A DNA stretch of 64,000 bases from positions 3,782,001 to 3,846,000 of the forward strand of contig NZ_CP134399.1 of the NCBI RefSeq assembly GCF_002968295.1. Reading direction: 5' to 3'. A model generated the notes under the pieces. That model ran no database searches and was not told the origin of the DNA. It was given only the letters and a program-made list of their open reading frames with translations. The DNA comes from Mycobacterium sp. ITM-2016-00317. GTDB taxonomy: Bacteria; Actinomycetota; Actinomycetes; Mycobacteriales; Mycobacteriaceae. Each line of letters begins with the position of its first letter. Within the stretch, counting starts at the first letter, position 1. Shown here one piece after another: positions 37,230 to 47,445 of the stretch. The position numbers and the translations under genes are program-made.

Positions 37230-37553
37230 TTACTTAATGCCGGTGACTTTGAGGACCGTCAACTGCTGACGGTGACCCTGCCGCTTGTGGTAGCCGGTCT
37301 TGTTCTTGAACTTGTGGATGCGGATCTTGGGGCCCTTGGTGTGCTCGAGGACCTCGCCGGTGACCGCGACCTTCTCCAGCGCCTTCGCGTCGGTGGTCAC
37401 GTTCGCACCGTCGACGACCAGCGCGACCGGCAGCGAGACCGAGGCGCCGGGCTCCACGTCGAGCTTCTCCACCTTGACGATGTCGCCGGCCGCGACCTTG
37501 TACTGCTTGCCACCGGTCTTGACGATCGCGTACGTGGCTGTTTTGGCTGCCAT
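37230..37553 (-). CDS. rplU: 50S ribosomal protein L21
   Basis: The 107-residue protein begins [20 protein letters not shown] and ends with the L21 signature [20 protein letters not shown]. It binds 23S rRNA near L20. The ATG at 37553 is chosen as it gives the family N-terminus. The leader between rne and rplU holds three consecutive stem-loops, which may end rne transcription or take part in rplU control. Confidence 0.98.
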   Translation of the reverse strand: MAAKTATYAIVKTGGKQYKVAAGDIVKVEKLDVEPGASVSLPVALVVDGANVTTDAKALEKVAVTGEVLEHTKGPKIRIHKFKNKTGYHKRQGHRQQLTVLKVTGIK

Positions 37554-37617
37554 CGCTAGGTATCTCCTGCTTTGCGTGCGGGCGCGCATCACCCGGGGTG
37601 TGCGTGCGGGTCTGGGT

Positions 37618-37686
37618 GGGATCTGATCCCGTCTCCGGCCCGCCGTGGCGGGCCCTGGAGACAACTGGTCAAGGGTACGTGACCAG
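37618..37686 (-). terminator. Three consecutive stem-loops between rne and rplU
   Basis: The spacer holds GGGATC-T-GATCCC (37618-37630), a nested stem GTCTCC/GGAGAC around GGCCCGCC-GT-GGCGGGCC (37631-37662), and CTGGTCA/TGACCAG with an 8-nt loop (37665-37686). They follow the rne stop in the direction of transcription. They may be a terminator, an RNase-resistant rne 3' end, or a leader for the ribosomal protein operon. Confidence 0.6.
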
Positions 37687-37707
37687 CGGGTAGAGAATCA
37701 AACCGCG

Positions 37708-40694
37708 TCAGTCGGCACTGGGCGGACCAGCGGGTCGAGCGGCGGCGCGGCGCCGCTGCCTGCGGACAGGACGAGCTGTGACGACCGGTTCCGGCTCCTC
37801 GTCCTCGTCGTCGGAGTCCTCGTCATCGGAGTCCTCGTCGTCTTCATCGTCGGAATCCTCGTCGTCCGAGTCGTCGTCGTCCGAGTCGTCCTCATCGTCC
37901 GAGTCGTCCTCGTCGAGCGGATCGATTTCGTCGTCGTCATCGTCGTCGTCGTCTTCGTCGTCATCGAGGTCGATCTCGTCCTCGTCGGAGTCTTCGTCGT
38001 CGGCATCCTCGTCATCGGAGTCCTCGTCGTCGAAGTCTTCGTCGTCGAGGTCTTCGTCGGTGCCGCGGCCGGTCACCGTCGCTGCGGCGACGATGTCGAT
38101 CTCGGCGACCTCCTCCGGCGCCACGCCGGTGTCGTCGTCCTCGTCCTCGTCCTTGCCGTTGGCTGCGGCCATCGCCTTGAACATCGGGTGTTCACCGGGC
38201 GAATGCGCCGGCACCTTGGGCACCTGGACTTCCTGCTCGGGCCGTGCGCCGCGCTTGCCCCGCTTGCTGCGGCGCCCGCCCCCGGCGGATTCGGTCTTGC
38301 GGTTGCCCGCGGAGCCCGACGACGAGTCCACCGGGTCGCCGTGCAGCACGATGCCGCGGCCTGCGCAGTGGCTGCACGTCGTCGAGAAGGCCTCGATCAG
38401 GCCGGTGCCGAGCTTCTTGCGGGTCAGCTGCACGAGGCCCAGCGAGGTGACCTCCGAGACCTGGTGGCGGGTGCGGTCGCGGGCCAGCGCCTCGGTGAGG
38501 CGGCGCAGCACCAGGTCGCGGTTGGACTCGAGCACCATGTCGATGAAGTCGATGACGATGATGCCGCCGATGTCGCGCAACCGCAGCTGCCGGACGATCT
38601 CCTCGGCGGCCTCGAGGTTGTTGCGGGTGACGGTCTGTTCGAGGTTGCCGCCGGAGCCGGTGAACTTGCCGGTGTTGACGTCGACGACCGTCATGGCCTC
38701 GGTGCGGTCGATCACCAGGGTGCCGCCCGAGGGCAACCACACCTTGCGGTCCATCGCCTTCGCGAGCTGCTCGTCGATGCGGTGTACGGCGAACACGTCG
38801 GGACCGTCGGGTGAGGCGGGCTCGTACTTCGTCATCCGCGGGAGCAGCTCGGGGGCGACGGCGTTCACGTAGTCGGTGATGGTCTTCCAGGCGTCCTCGC
38901 CGGAGACGGTCAAGCCGGTGAAGTCCTCGTTGAACAGGTCGCGGATCACCTTGACCAGCACGTCGGGCTCTTCGTAGAGCGCGACCGCGGCGCCGGCCTT
39001 CTTCTTGGTGATCTCGGCGGCCTTGGCCTCGATCTCGGTCCAGCGCTTCTGCAGACGCTCGACGTCGGAGCGGATGTCCTCTTCCTTGACGCCTTCGGAA
39101 GCCGTCCGGATGATCACCCCGGCGTCGGACGGGACGACCTCGCGCAGGATCTCCTTGAGGCGCTGGCGCTCGGTGTCGGGAAGCTTGCGGCTGATACCGG
39201 TCGACGATGCACCCGGCACGTAGACGAGGTAGCGGCCGGCCAGCGACACCTGAGTGGTCAGCCGGGCGCCCTTGTGCCCGACCGGGTCCTTGCTGACCTG
39301 GACGACGACGTAGTCGCCCGGCTTGAGGGCCTGCTCGATCTTGCGCTGCGCGCCGCCGAGGCCTGCGGCCTCCCAGTTGACCTCACCGGCGTAGAGCACA
39401 CCGTTGCGGCCGCGGCCGATATCGACGAACGCCGCCTCCATCGAGGGCAGCACGTTCTGCACGATGCCGAGGTAGATGTTGCCGACCAGCGACGCCGAGG
39501 CCGCCGAGGTGACGAAGTGTTCGACGACGACGCCGTCTTCGAGCACCGCGATCTGCGTGTAGCGCGCACCTTCGTGCGGCGGTTCGCTGCGGACCTTGTC
39601 GCGGACCACCATCATCCGCTCCACCGCTTCCCGGCGGGCCAGGAACTCGGCCTCGCTCAGGATCGGGGGACGACGCCGCCCCGCATCGCGCCCGTCCCTG
39701 CGCCTCTGCCGTTTGGCTTCCAGCCGGGTCGAGCCGCTGATCCCCTGGATCTCGGAGTCCGAGGACGGCTTGTCGCCGCCCCGGTTCGACTTCCGCGGTT
39801 CGCGTTCGTGGACGACGGTGTTCGGCGGGTCGTCGGGCGACCCGTTGCCGTCGCCGTCATCGTCGGAGCCGGACTTGCGGCGGCGGCGACGGCGACGGCG
39901 ACGGGTGGTGCCGTCACCACCGGAGCCGTCGTCGTCGCTGCTGTCGTCGTCGGAGTCCTCGTCGGTCTCGGACTTGTCGGTGTCGGTGTCGCCGTCGGCG
40001 TCCGAGTCCGCGGATTCGTCGCCGTTCTGCTCACCGCGACCGCGTCCCCGACCGCGCCGCCCACGCCTGCGGCGTTTGGCGGCAGGCCGGCCTGCTCGTC
40101 GTCGGTGTCCGAGCCGGAGTCGTCGTCGGAATCCTCGTCGGAGTCGTCGGCCTCGTCGTCGCTGTCGTCGAAGTGGTCGTCGAAGCGCACCGGCTTGGGC
40201 GCGACGAACAACGGCAGATAGTCGGCGGGCTCGCCTGCCGGTGCGGCCGGGATCTCCAGGATCAGCCGCGACTCGGGCTCTTCTTCGACAGCCTGCTCGG
40301 GCTCGGGGGTCACAGCCTCAGGCTCGGGCGTCACAGCCTCAGCCTCGGGCTGTGCGACCTCGGCCTGCGTGACCTGCGGAGCCTCGGGTTCGGCGGCTTC
40401 GGCCTGCGGGGCCTCGGGCTCGACAACCTCGGGCTCGGGGGCGGCAAGCACCTCCCGCACCCGGTCGGCCTCCTCGCGGCCGATGGTCGAGTGAGCGCTG
40501 CGGGCGCGGCCGTCGAGTTCGATCAGCGCATCGATGATCCGCCTGCTGGTGGTGCCGAGCACCCGGGCCAGCGAATGGACCCTCAAGCGCTCAGGCGTCG
40601 GCGCGTCCTTGGTAGCCCCGGACGAGTCTGCGGCGAGCCGGGGCTCTTCCGCGGGGTCGTGGGTCGGTGCCTGAAGATTTTCATTGTCGGCCAC
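37708..40694 (-). CDS. rne: Ribonuclease E/G, frameshifted in its N-terminal extension
   Basis: RNase E starts the decay and processing of most RNA. From the GTG at 40694 the normal mycobacterial N-terminal extension is read (helical start, long acidic/Pro region) until DEQAGLPP near 40085, where one base is missing; the true frame continues KRRRRGRRGRGRGRGEQ, a second arginine block, and then the catalytic core from about 39590. The core has the S1 domain (YLGIVQNVLPSMEAAFVDIG), the acidic catalytic residues in VVDVNTGKFTG and IDFIDM, and the zinc-link CSHC. The C-terminus is an Asp/Glu/Ser repeat. Repaired length is 995 residues. The core alone could be made from ATG 39624 (638 residues). 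rne is essential in mycobacteria, so a sequence error is likely. Confidence 0.9.
37760..38065. repeat. Acidic low-complexity repeat in the 3' part of rne
   Basis: About 300 bp of near-tandem GAC/GAG/GAT/TCC codons encode runs of Asp-Asp-Glu-Asp-Ser. The opposite strand reads as a long serine run, a pure shadow. Short unit repeats of this kind change length easily by slippage. Confidence 0.8.
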
Positions 40695-40705
40695 GTATTC
40701 TCCTC

Positions 40706-40750
40706 AAGCCCCCGGGCGCGTCATCTGGTGACGCGGCCACGCGAGGGCTT
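40706..40750 (-). promoter_or_regulatory. Stem-loop in the rne 5' leader
   Basis: On the minus strand AAGCCC (40745-40750) can pair with GGGCTT (40706-40711), closing a 7-bp inner stem (40717-40723 with 40729-40735, 5-nt loop). The GAGGAG ribosome-binding site of rne follows at once. Structures at this place in rne leaders of other bacteria mediate autoregulation by RNase E, so the same is a fair guess here. Confidence 0.5.
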
Positions 40751-40967
40751 TTTGATTTTGTATCCGGGCTAGCTGCTCCCGAACGTCCTATGGTCTTGCT
40801 CCGAGCGATCCCGAAGGAACGAACTCGGCGCCGGTCTGAATGATGGCTGGACGGTCCGCGCCCTCCCGCGGGTAAGCGGTGGTCGCGCTGTCGAAGTCTT
40901 CATTCGGATGCTCAGCCCGGGTTGTAAGGCCGATCACCCGCGACCAGTATCCCACACGTCGGAGAGT

Positions 40968-40985
40968 GCCCCGCGAACGCGGGGC
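40968..40985 (-). terminator. Hairpin after ndk
   Basis: GCCCCGC and GCGGGGC pair perfectly over a GAAC loop, 20 nt after the ndk stop. No T-tract follows. A likely mycobacterial-type terminator. Confidence 0.6.
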
Positions 40986-41004
40986 GACCCGGGCGGGGCG
41001 GCCG

Positions 41005-41415
41005 CTAGCGGCCGGGGAACCAGAGGTCGATCTCGCGGGCGGCCGAATCCGCCGAATCCGACCCGTGCACCAGGTTGAACTGGGTCTCCAGGCCGAGGTC
41101 GCCGCGGATGGTGCCGGGCGTGGCCTTCTCCACGGGATCGGTCCCGCCGGCCAGCTGCCGGAACGCCGCGATGGCCCGCGGGCCCTCCAGGATGGCCGCG
41201 ACGACGGGCCCCGAGGTGATGAACTCCAGCAGCGACGGGAAGAACGGCTTCCCTTCGTGTTCGGCGTAGTGCGCGCGGGCAAGGTCGTCGCTGACGTTCT
41301 TCAGCTCCAGGGCTGCGACGGTCAGGCCTTTTGCTTCGATCCGGCCGATGATCTCGCCGATGAGGCGGCGTTGCACACCGTCGGGCTTGATCAGGACGAG
41401 AGTTCGCTCAGTCAC
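41005..41415 (-). CDS. ndk: Nucleoside diphosphate kinase
   Basis: The 136-residue protein begins [20 protein letters not shown] and contains [20 protein letters not shown] and the active-site histidine in [13 protein letters not shown], which takes the phosphate in the ping-pong reaction. It balances nucleoside triphosphate pools. It comes 10 nt after the DUF4233 gene in the valS-folC-DUF4233-ndk series known in mycobacteria. Confidence 0.98.
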   Translation of the reverse strand: MTERTLVLIKPDGVQRRLIGEIIGRIEAKGLTVAALELKNVSDDLARAHYAEHEGKPFFPSLLEFITSGPVVAAILEGPRAIAAFRQLAGGTDPVEKATPGTIRGDLGLETQFNLVHGSDSADSAAREIDLWFPGR

Positions 41416-41425
41416 GACGAACAGA

Positions 41426-41809
41426 CTAGTCGTCGCCCCGCTGCTGCCCGGGAAGCAGGCCTCGCTTCTGCCGGCGCAGCACCTCCGCGCGCAGGTAGGC
41501 GATCAGCAGCCACACCACCAGGAACAGCACGCCGATGAAACCCACACCCGGATAGAGCAGCCACCCGGCGACGAGGATGAGCTGTACGCCCAGGTTGGCC
41601 CAGATCGCCCACGGACGTCCCTGGATGCCCGCCATGAGCACCAGCAGCACCGCGAATCCGACGACGTAGCCCGTCGAGACCGGGGTGAGCCCGGGCCCGA
41701 CCGCGCCGACGACGGGCAGCGCGAGCAGCACGACGATGGCCTCCAGGATCAGCGTCCCGGCCATCACCCCCCGGAAGCTCTTCCACGGATCGGGCGGCTG
41801 CTGCGTCAT
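41426..41809 (-). CDS. DUF4233 membrane protein (Rv2446c-like)
   Basis: The 127-residue protein has four hydrophobic helices (for example [49 protein letters not shown] and [14 protein letters not shown]) and a basic C-terminus. It belongs to DUF4233, an actinobacterial family with no known function that sits between folC and ndk. Its ATG overlaps the folC stop by 4 bp. No active-site motif can be seen. Confidence 0.88.
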   Translation of the reverse strand: MTQQPPDPWKSFRGVMAGTLILEAIVVLLALPVVGAVGPGLTPVSTGYVVGFAVLLVLMAGIQGRPWAIWANLGVQLILVAGWLLYPGVGFIGVLFLVVWLLIAYLRAEVLRRQKRGLLPGQQRGDD

Positions 41810-43236
41810 GCGGGGTCCTTTCCGAACAAGGTCCGCGCGGCACCCGCGGTGACGACAGAGCCGGTGATCACGATGCCGGCGCCGCTGAGGCCGGCGGCGT
41901 CGCCGTCGCTGCCGGAATCCTCGACCAGTGCGGTCGCGGTCTCGATCGCGTCGGGCAGGGTCGAGGCGGTGATCACTCGTTCGGGACCGAAGATCTCCTC
42001 GGCCTTGACCGCCAGCGCGGCCACCTCCAGCGCCCGCGGTGAACCGTTGTGCGTGACCACGATCTGGTCGAGCACGGGCTCCAGGGCGGCCAAGATGCCG
42101 TCGACGTCCTTGTCCCCCATCACCGAGACGACGCCGACGAGATACCGGAAGTCGAACTCGTCGCGCAATGCCTCGGCGAGCGCCAGCGCGCCACCGGGAT
42201 TGTGCGCGGCGTCGATGAACACGGTTGGCGCACTGCGCATCCGCTCCAGCCGCCCAGGCGAGGTGACGGCCGCGAAACCCGCCCGCACCGCATCGATGTC
42301 GAGTTGGCGGTCGGCGCCGGCGCCGAAGAACGCCTCGACCGCCGCCAGCGCCAGCACGGCGTTGTGCGCCTGATGCTCACCGTGCAAGGGAAGGAAGATC
42401 TCGTCGTAGACGCCGCCGAGCCCCTGCAGCCGGAGCATCTGTCCGCCGATGGCGACCTGGCGGCCCAGCACCGCGAACTCCGAATCCTCGCGCGCCACAG
42501 CCGCATCCGAGCGCACCGCCTGAGCCAGCAGCACCTCCATGGCCTCGGGAACCTGTCGCGCCAGCACCGCGACGGTGTCGGTCGGCACCAGGTCGTCGGC
42601 TTGGCGGGTGATGATTCCGGCCTTCTCCCCGGCGATCTCGGCGATCGTGTCACCGAGGTAGTCGGTGTGATCGACCCCGATCGGGGTGACGACCGCCACC
42701 GGTGCGTTCACCACGTTCGTGGCGTCCCAGCGGCCGCCGAGGCCGACCTCGACGACGGCGACGTCGATGGGCGCATCGGCGAACGCCGCGAAGGCCATCG
42801 CGGTGACGACTTCGAACTTGCTCATCCTCGGGCCCGGTCCGTCACCGAGAACCCCCGCCTCGGACTGCTGGTCGACGAGTTCGACGAACGGCTCGACCTC
42901 CCGGTAGGTCTCGACGTAGGTGGCCGGGCTGATCGGCTTGCCGTCGATCGAGATGCGCTCGACCGCGGACTGCAGGTGCGGGCTGGTGGTGCGTCCGGTG
43001 CGCCGGTGCAGCGCGGTCAGCAACGCGTCGACCATCCTGGCGACCGAGGTCTTGCCGTTGGTCCCGGCGATGTGGATCGACGGATACCCCCGCTGGGGCG
43101 ACCCGAGCAGTTCCAGCAGCGCCGAGATCCGCGCCGTGCTCGGTTCGATCTTGGTCTCCGGCCAGCGCTGGTCGAGCAGGTGCTCGACCTGGAGCAGCGC
43201 GGCGACCTCGTCGGGCGTCGGCTCGGCGGGGCTCAT
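41806..43236 (-). CDS. folC: Folylpolyglutamate synthase/dihydrofolate synthase
   Basis: The 476-residue ligase has the ATP loop IHIAGTNGKTSVARMVDALL, the folate-contact segment TTSPHLQSAVERISIDGKPI, the EVGLGGRWDATNVV metal/ATP block and AAHNPGGALALAEAL near the C-terminal domain. It adds glutamate to dihydropteroate and to folates. The ATG at 43236 gives the family N-terminus and lies 25 nt after the valS stop. Confidence 0.96.
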   Translation of the reverse strand: MSPAEPTPDEVAALLQVEHLLDQRWPETKIEPSTARISALLELLGSPQRGYPSIHIAGTNGKTSVARMVDALLTALHRRTGRTTSPHLQSAVERISIDGKPISPATYVETYREVEPFVELVDQQSEAGVLGDGPGPRMSKFEVVTAMAFAAFADAPIDVAVVEVGLGGRWDATNVVNAPVAVVTPIGVDHTDYLGDTIAEIAGEKAGIITRQADDLVPTDTVAVLARQVPEAMEVLLAQAVRSDAAVAREDSEFAVLGRQVAIGGQMLRLQGLGGVYDEIFLPLHGEHQAHNAVLALAAVEAFFGAGADRQLDIDAVRAGFAAVTSPGRLERMRSAPTVFIDAAHNPGGALALAEALRDEFDFRYLVGVVSVMGDKDVDGILAALEPVLDQIVVTHNGSPRALEVAALAVKAEEIFGPERVITASTLPDAIETATALVEDSGSDGDAAGLSGAGIVITGSVVTAGAARTLFGKDPA

Positions 43237-43261
43237 CGTCGCCGCCCCTGCCCGCGGGCGG

Positions 43262-45979
43262 TCATCGGGGCAGTCCGGCCAGGCGGGCGGTGATCCGCTC
43301 GACTTCCTCGCGCGCCACCTGCTGGCGTCCCCGGATCTTGTCGACCACCTCCGCGGGCGCCTTGGCCAGGAACGCGTCGTTGCCCAGCTTGGCGGTGGTG
43401 CCCGCCAGCTCCTTCTCGGCGGCCGCCAGATCCTTCTCCAGGCGGCGGCGTTCGGCGGCCACGTCGACGGTGCCCGAGGTGTCGACCTCGACCACCACGG
43501 TGCCACCCGACAGCCGCACCTCGACCGACGCGGACGCGGTGAAGTTCTCGTCCCCCTCGGTCAGCCAGGCCAGCGCGCGCACCGCCGGGACGTGGGCGTC
43601 CATACCCGCGGTGTCGATGCCAGACAGCCGGGCAGGCACCCGCTGCCGGTCGGCCAGCCCCTGGTCACTGCGGAACCGGCGCACCTCGGTGATCAACTTC
43701 TGGGCGTCGGCGATCCGCTGGGCGGCAGCCTGATCCAGCGCGTATCCGGTGGGGGTGGGCCAGTCCGCGACGACCAGCGACTCCACATTTCCCGTCGCTT
43801 CGCTCGCCCCGGCCCGCCCGGTCAGCGTCTTCCACAGCACCTCGGTGACGAACGGCATCACCGGGTGTAGGAGTTTGAGCAGCACGTCGAGCACCGTGGC
43901 CAGCACCGCCGTGGTGTGCGAGACACCTTCGCCCAGCTGCACTTTGGCGAGCTCGACATACCAGTCGCAGAACTCGTCCCAGGCGAAGTGGTACAGCGCC
44001 TCGCAGGCTCGGCTGAACTCGTAGGCATCCAGCGCCGCGTCCACCTCGGTGCGGACCTCTTCGAGCCGGCCGAGGATCCACCGGTCGGCGTCGGTCAGTT
44101 CGGGCGTAGGCGGCAGCGGCGCGGGGCTGGCGCCGTTGAGCAGCGCGAAGCGGGTCGCGTTGAACAGCTTGGTCGCGAAGTTACGCGACGCGCGGGCGTG
44201 GTCCTCGCCGATGGCCAGGTCGCCGCCCGGGCTGGCGCCGCGGGCCAGTGTGAAACGCAGCGCGTCGGCGCCGAACTTCTCCACCCAGTCCAGTGGGTCG
44301 ATGCCGTTGCCGCGGGACTTGCTCATCTTGCGGCCGAACTCGTCGCGGATCAGGCCGTGCAGGAACACGTTCTCGAACGGCACCTGAGGGCGCTCGTCTT
44401 TCCTGGCCGCGTCACCGGTGATGGCGGGGTCGTCACCGACGAAGGTGCCGAACATCATCATCCGGGCCACCCAGAAGAACAGGATGTCGTAGCCGGTGAC
44501 CAGCACGGACGTCGGATAGAACTTGGCCAGGTCGGGGGTACGGTCCGGCCAGCCCATCGTCGAGAAGGGCCACAGCGCCGAACTGAACCAGGTGTCCAGC
44601 ACGTCCGGGTCCTGCTCCCAGCCCTCCGGCGGCGTCTCGTCGGGCCCGACGCAGACCGTCTCGCCGTCGGGGCCGTGCCAGATCGGGATGCGGTGGCCCC
44701 ACCACAGCTGGCGCGAGATGCACCAGTCGTGCATGTTGTCGACCCAGGAGAACCACCGCGGCTCCAGGCTTGCCGGATGAATCACGGTGTCCCCGTGACG
44801 AACTGCGTCGCCGGCCGCCTTGGCCAGGGACTCCACCTTGACCCACCACTGCAGGCTGAGCCGGGGCTCGATCGGTTCGCCACTGCGTTCGGAGTGTCCG
44901 ACGCTGTGCAGATAGGGCCGCTTCTCGGCGACGATGCGGCCCTGCTCGGCGAGCGCCTCGCGGACCGCGACTCGCGCCTCGAAGCGGTCCATTCCGTCGA
45001 ACTGGGTTCCGGTGTCGCAGATCCGGCCCTTGGTGTCGAGGATGGACGGCATCGGCAGCTGGTGCCGCAGACCGATCTCGAAGTCGTTGGGATCGTGTGC
45101 GGGTGTGACTTTGACTGCGCCGGTGCCGAACTCGGGATCGACGTGGGAGTCGGCGACGACGACGATGTCCCGGTCCAGGAACGGGTGGGCCAGCGTCTTG
45201 CCGACCAGCGACCGGTACCGCTCGTCGTCGGGGTGCACCGCGATCGCGGTGTCGCCGAGCATCGTCTCCAATCGGGTGGTGGCCACCACGATGTGCGGTT
45301 GCGCGTCGTCCATCGAGCCGTACCGGAAGCTCACCAGTTCGCCCTCGACGTCCTCGTACTTCACCTCGAGGTCGGAGATCGCGGTCTCCAGCACCGGTGA
45401 CCAGTTCACCAGCCGCTCAGCCTGGTAGATCAGGCCGGCGTCGAAGAGCCGTTTGAAGATGGTGCGCACCGCGCGGGACAGGCCCTCGTCCATCGTGAAG
45501 CGGTCGCGGCTCCAGTCGACGCCGTCGCCGAGCCTGCGCATCTGGGCTCCGATGGTGCCGCCCGACTCGCGCTTCCAGTCCCAAACCTTCTCGATGAACT
45601 GTTCGCGACCGAGGTCCTCCTTGCTGGTCCCGGCCGCGGCGAGCTGCTTCTCGACCAGGGTCTGGGTGGCGATGCCTGCGTGGTCCATGCCGGGCAGCCA
45701 CAGCACCTCGTAGCCCTGCATGCGTTTGCGGCGGGTCAGCGCGTCCATCAGCGTGTGGTCCAGCGCGTGACCCATGTGCAGGCTGCCGGTCACATTCGGT
45801 GGCGGCAGCACGATCGAGTACGGCGGCTTGTCGCTGGCGGGATCGGCGGTGAAGTAGCCCGCCTCGACCCAGCCGTCGTAGAGGTCGGCCTCGACCGCCC
45901 CCGGATCCCAGGACTTGGGCAGGGCGTCGAGCTCGGGGAGGCGCCGGGTGTCGTCGGCGGCATCGGGCTGGGAGGTCAC
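43262..45979 (-). CDS. valS: Valyl-tRNA synthetase
   Basis: The 905-residue class I synthetase has the HIGH-equivalent [20 protein letters not shown], the CP1 editing domain ([20 protein letters not shown]), the KMSKS loop in [19 protein letters not shown], an anticodon-binding domain and a C-terminal coiled coil ([20 protein letters not shown]). Length and order of domains are normal. It leads the valS-folC-DUF4233-ndk gene series. Confidence 0.98.
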   Translation of the reverse strand: MTSQPDAADDTRRLPELDALPKSWDPGAVEADLYDGWVEAGYFTADPASDKPPYSIVLPPPNVTGSLHMGHALDHTLMDALTRRKRMQGYEVLWLPGMDHAGIATQTLVEKQLAAAGTSKEDLGREQFIEKVWDWKRESGGTIGAQMRRLGDGVDWSRDRFTMDEGLSRAVRTIFKRLFDAGLIYQAERLVNWSPVLETAISDLEVKYEDVEGELVSFRYGSMDDAQPHIVVATTRLETMLGDTAIAVHPDDERYRSLVGKTLAHPFLDRDIVVVADSHVDPEFGTGAVKVTPAHDPNDFEIGLRHQLPMPSILDTKGRICDTGTQFDGMDRFEARVAVREALAEQGRIVAEKRPYLHSVGHSERSGEPIEPRLSLQWWVKVESLAKAAGDAVRHGDTVIHPASLEPRWFSWVDNMHDWCISRQLWWGHRIPIWHGPDGETVCVGPDETPPEGWEQDPDVLDTWFSSALWPFSTMGWPDRTPDLAKFYPTSVLVTGYDILFFWVARMMMFGTFVGDDPAITGDAARKDERPQVPFENVFLHGLIRDEFGRKMSKSRGNGIDPLDWVEKFGADALRFTLARGASPGGDLAIGEDHARASRNFATKLFNATRFALLNGASPAPLPPTPELTDADRWILGRLEEVRTEVDAALDAYEFSRACEALYHFAWDEFCDWYVELAKVQLGEGVSHTTAVLATVLDVLLKLLHPVMPFVTEVLWKTLTGRAGASEATGNVESLVVADWPTPTGYALDQAAAQRIADAQKLITEVRRFRSDQGLADRQRVPARLSGIDTAGMDAHVPAVRALAWLTEGDENFTASASVEVRLSGGTVVVEVDTSGTVDVAAERRRLEKDLAAAEKELAGTTAKLGNDAFLAKAPAEVVDKIRGRQQVAREEVERITARLAGLPR

Positions 45980-46058
45980 CGAGCCATTCTAGGAAGCGTC
46001 CGCGAACAGGTTCGTGCCGCCCGACGGGCGCAGGCCGGATCGTGGGGGCCCGGTGCGG

Positions 46059-47321
46059 TCAGTTCAGCCGCGACACGTCCAGCGTCACCCCTGCGGCGGG
46101 CAGCCGGGCCAGCAGCGCGTCGCCGATGGCCGCCGCCGGGGTGAGCACCCCGTGCAGGTCAGAGAGCTTGTCGCGGTCCAGCGCGAGGGCCAGCCCGCTC
46201 TCGCCGAGCAGCACCGAGGTCGCCTTGTAGCCGGGGTCGCCCTGCTGGGACATCCGCGCGACGTAGCGGGCGCCGGTCGAGGTCGTGGCGTAGGTCTCGA
46301 CGGTGTAGTGACCGCGTTCCCGGGTCTGCTCGCTGGGGCCGGTGCCCGGTTTGGGCAGCACTCGCTCCAGCGCCCCGCGCGGCACCCGGTTGAGGAACCG
46401 ACTGCCCAGGCCCATGGTCGCGACGTTGCCGGCGGTGGCCATCGCGGCGATCAGCGGCGCGCCGATCGAGCGGCCCGTGCTCATCTGCTCGGCGTACTCG
46501 AACCGCCGGCCGTAGGCGTACTCCAGCAGCGCGTTGCTGCGCCGGACGATCCGGGTGTTGGGCAGCGCCATCGGGAACGCGCCGACCCAGTAGCCGTCGA
46601 GTTCAGGGGCGATCTCCCGGCCGCGCCGCCACCGCGCGTCGGGCTGCGCGCCGAGTTCGGGCTCGGCGGCGCGGTCCGGGCTCAGCGTGTACGGGTCGTT
46701 GAGCAGCCGCCGCGCCTCGGGGTCCAGCGAGGCCTCGCGGGCGAGTTCGGTCATCGACGCCACGGTGCCGCCGGACACCCCGCCGGCGAACGAACGCACG
46801 ACGAAGTTGGTGTCCCCGAGATCGCCGGCGCCGTCGCGCTGTGCAGCGCGGTACGCCGCGAACACCGTCAGGTCCGACGGGATGGAGTCGAAGCCGCAGG
46901 CGTGCACGATCCGGGCGCCGTTGTCGGCGGCCTGCGCGTGGTACTGGTCGATGCACTGGCGCACGAACAACGTCTCGCCGGTCAGGTCGGCGTAGTCGGT
47001 GCCTGCCGCCGCGCACGCCGCGACCAGCGGCAGGCCGTACCGCAGATAGGGGCCGACCGTCGTGACCACAACCCGGGTGCCGGCCGCCACCTCGTTCAGC
47101 GTGGAGGGCTGCGACGCATCGGCGACGATCAACGGCCAGTCCTGCGCGGCCTCACCCAGCGAGTCCCGCACCGCCATCAGCCGGTCCGCGGAGCGGCCCG
47201 CCAGCGCGATGCGGGCATCCGTTCCCGTTTCGGCGAGGTACTTCGCGGTCAGCCTCCCGACGAATCCGGTGGCTCCGTACACCACGAGGTCGTGTTCTCG
47301 GTCGCGGGTGTCTGCGCTCAT
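46059..47321 (-). CDS. Saccharopine dehydrogenase-like/trans-acting enoyl reductase-like protein (Rv2449c-like)
   Basis: The 420-residue protein has an N-terminal Rossmann domain with DLVVYGATGFVGRLTAKYLA and IALAGRSADRLMAVR, followed by TVGPYLRYGLPLVAACAAAG and HACGFDSIPSDLTVF. This is the mycobacterial family that includes the trans-acting enoyl reductase of phthiocerol synthesis (Rv2953) and Rv2449c; the latter lies upstream of valS in M. tuberculosis, as here. It probably reduces a lipid-linked double bond or keto group using NADPH, but the substrate is unknown. The start at 47321 gives MSADTRDREHDLVVYG. Confidence 0.85.
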   Translation of the reverse strand: MSADTRDREHDLVVYGATGFVGRLTAKYLAETGTDARIALAGRSADRLMAVRDSLGEAAQDWPLIVADASQPSTLNEVAAGTRVVVTTVGPYLRYGLPLVAACAAAGTDYADLTGETLFVRQCIDQYHAQAADNGARIVHACGFDSIPSDLTVFAAYRAAQRDGAGDLGDTNFVVRSFAGGVSGGTVASMTELAREASLDPEARRLLNDPYTLSPDRAAEPELGAQPDARWRRGREIAPELDGYWVGAFPMALPNTRIVRRSNALLEYAYGRRFEYAEQMSTGRSIGAPLIAAMATAGNVATMGLGSRFLNRVPRGALERVLPKPGTGPSEQTRERGHYTVETYATTSTGARYVARMSQQGDPGYKATSVLLGESGLALALDRDKLSDLHGVLTPAAAIGDALLARLPAAGVTLDVSRLN

Positions 47322-47445
47322 GGCAACCGACGCTACCCGAGGATTTCGGGCGGCTCGACGCCCTCGCCGGGCTACACCTGACCCCGGGTCTCGGCCGATC
47401 GGAAGAAGGGGATCCGATGGTTCTCCGGCGGCCGCGTCGGCAGCG

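Larger units (their letters stand above)
40695..41004. other. 310-bp spacer: rne leader and ndk terminator
   Basis: No gene is seen here. The rne-proximal part holds a long stem-loop just before the ribosome-binding site. The ndk-proximal part holds the ndk hairpin at 40968-40985. The middle may contain the rne promoter, which I could not place with confidence. Confidence 0.6.

Noticed and set aside
37778..38100. Plus-strand frame with an almost pure serine run
   Set aside because: It is the complement of the acidic Asp/Glu repeat at the C-terminus of RNase E.
43916..45400. Open frame of 494 codons opposite valS
   Set aside because: Shadow of valS; no start signal and no recognisable protein family.
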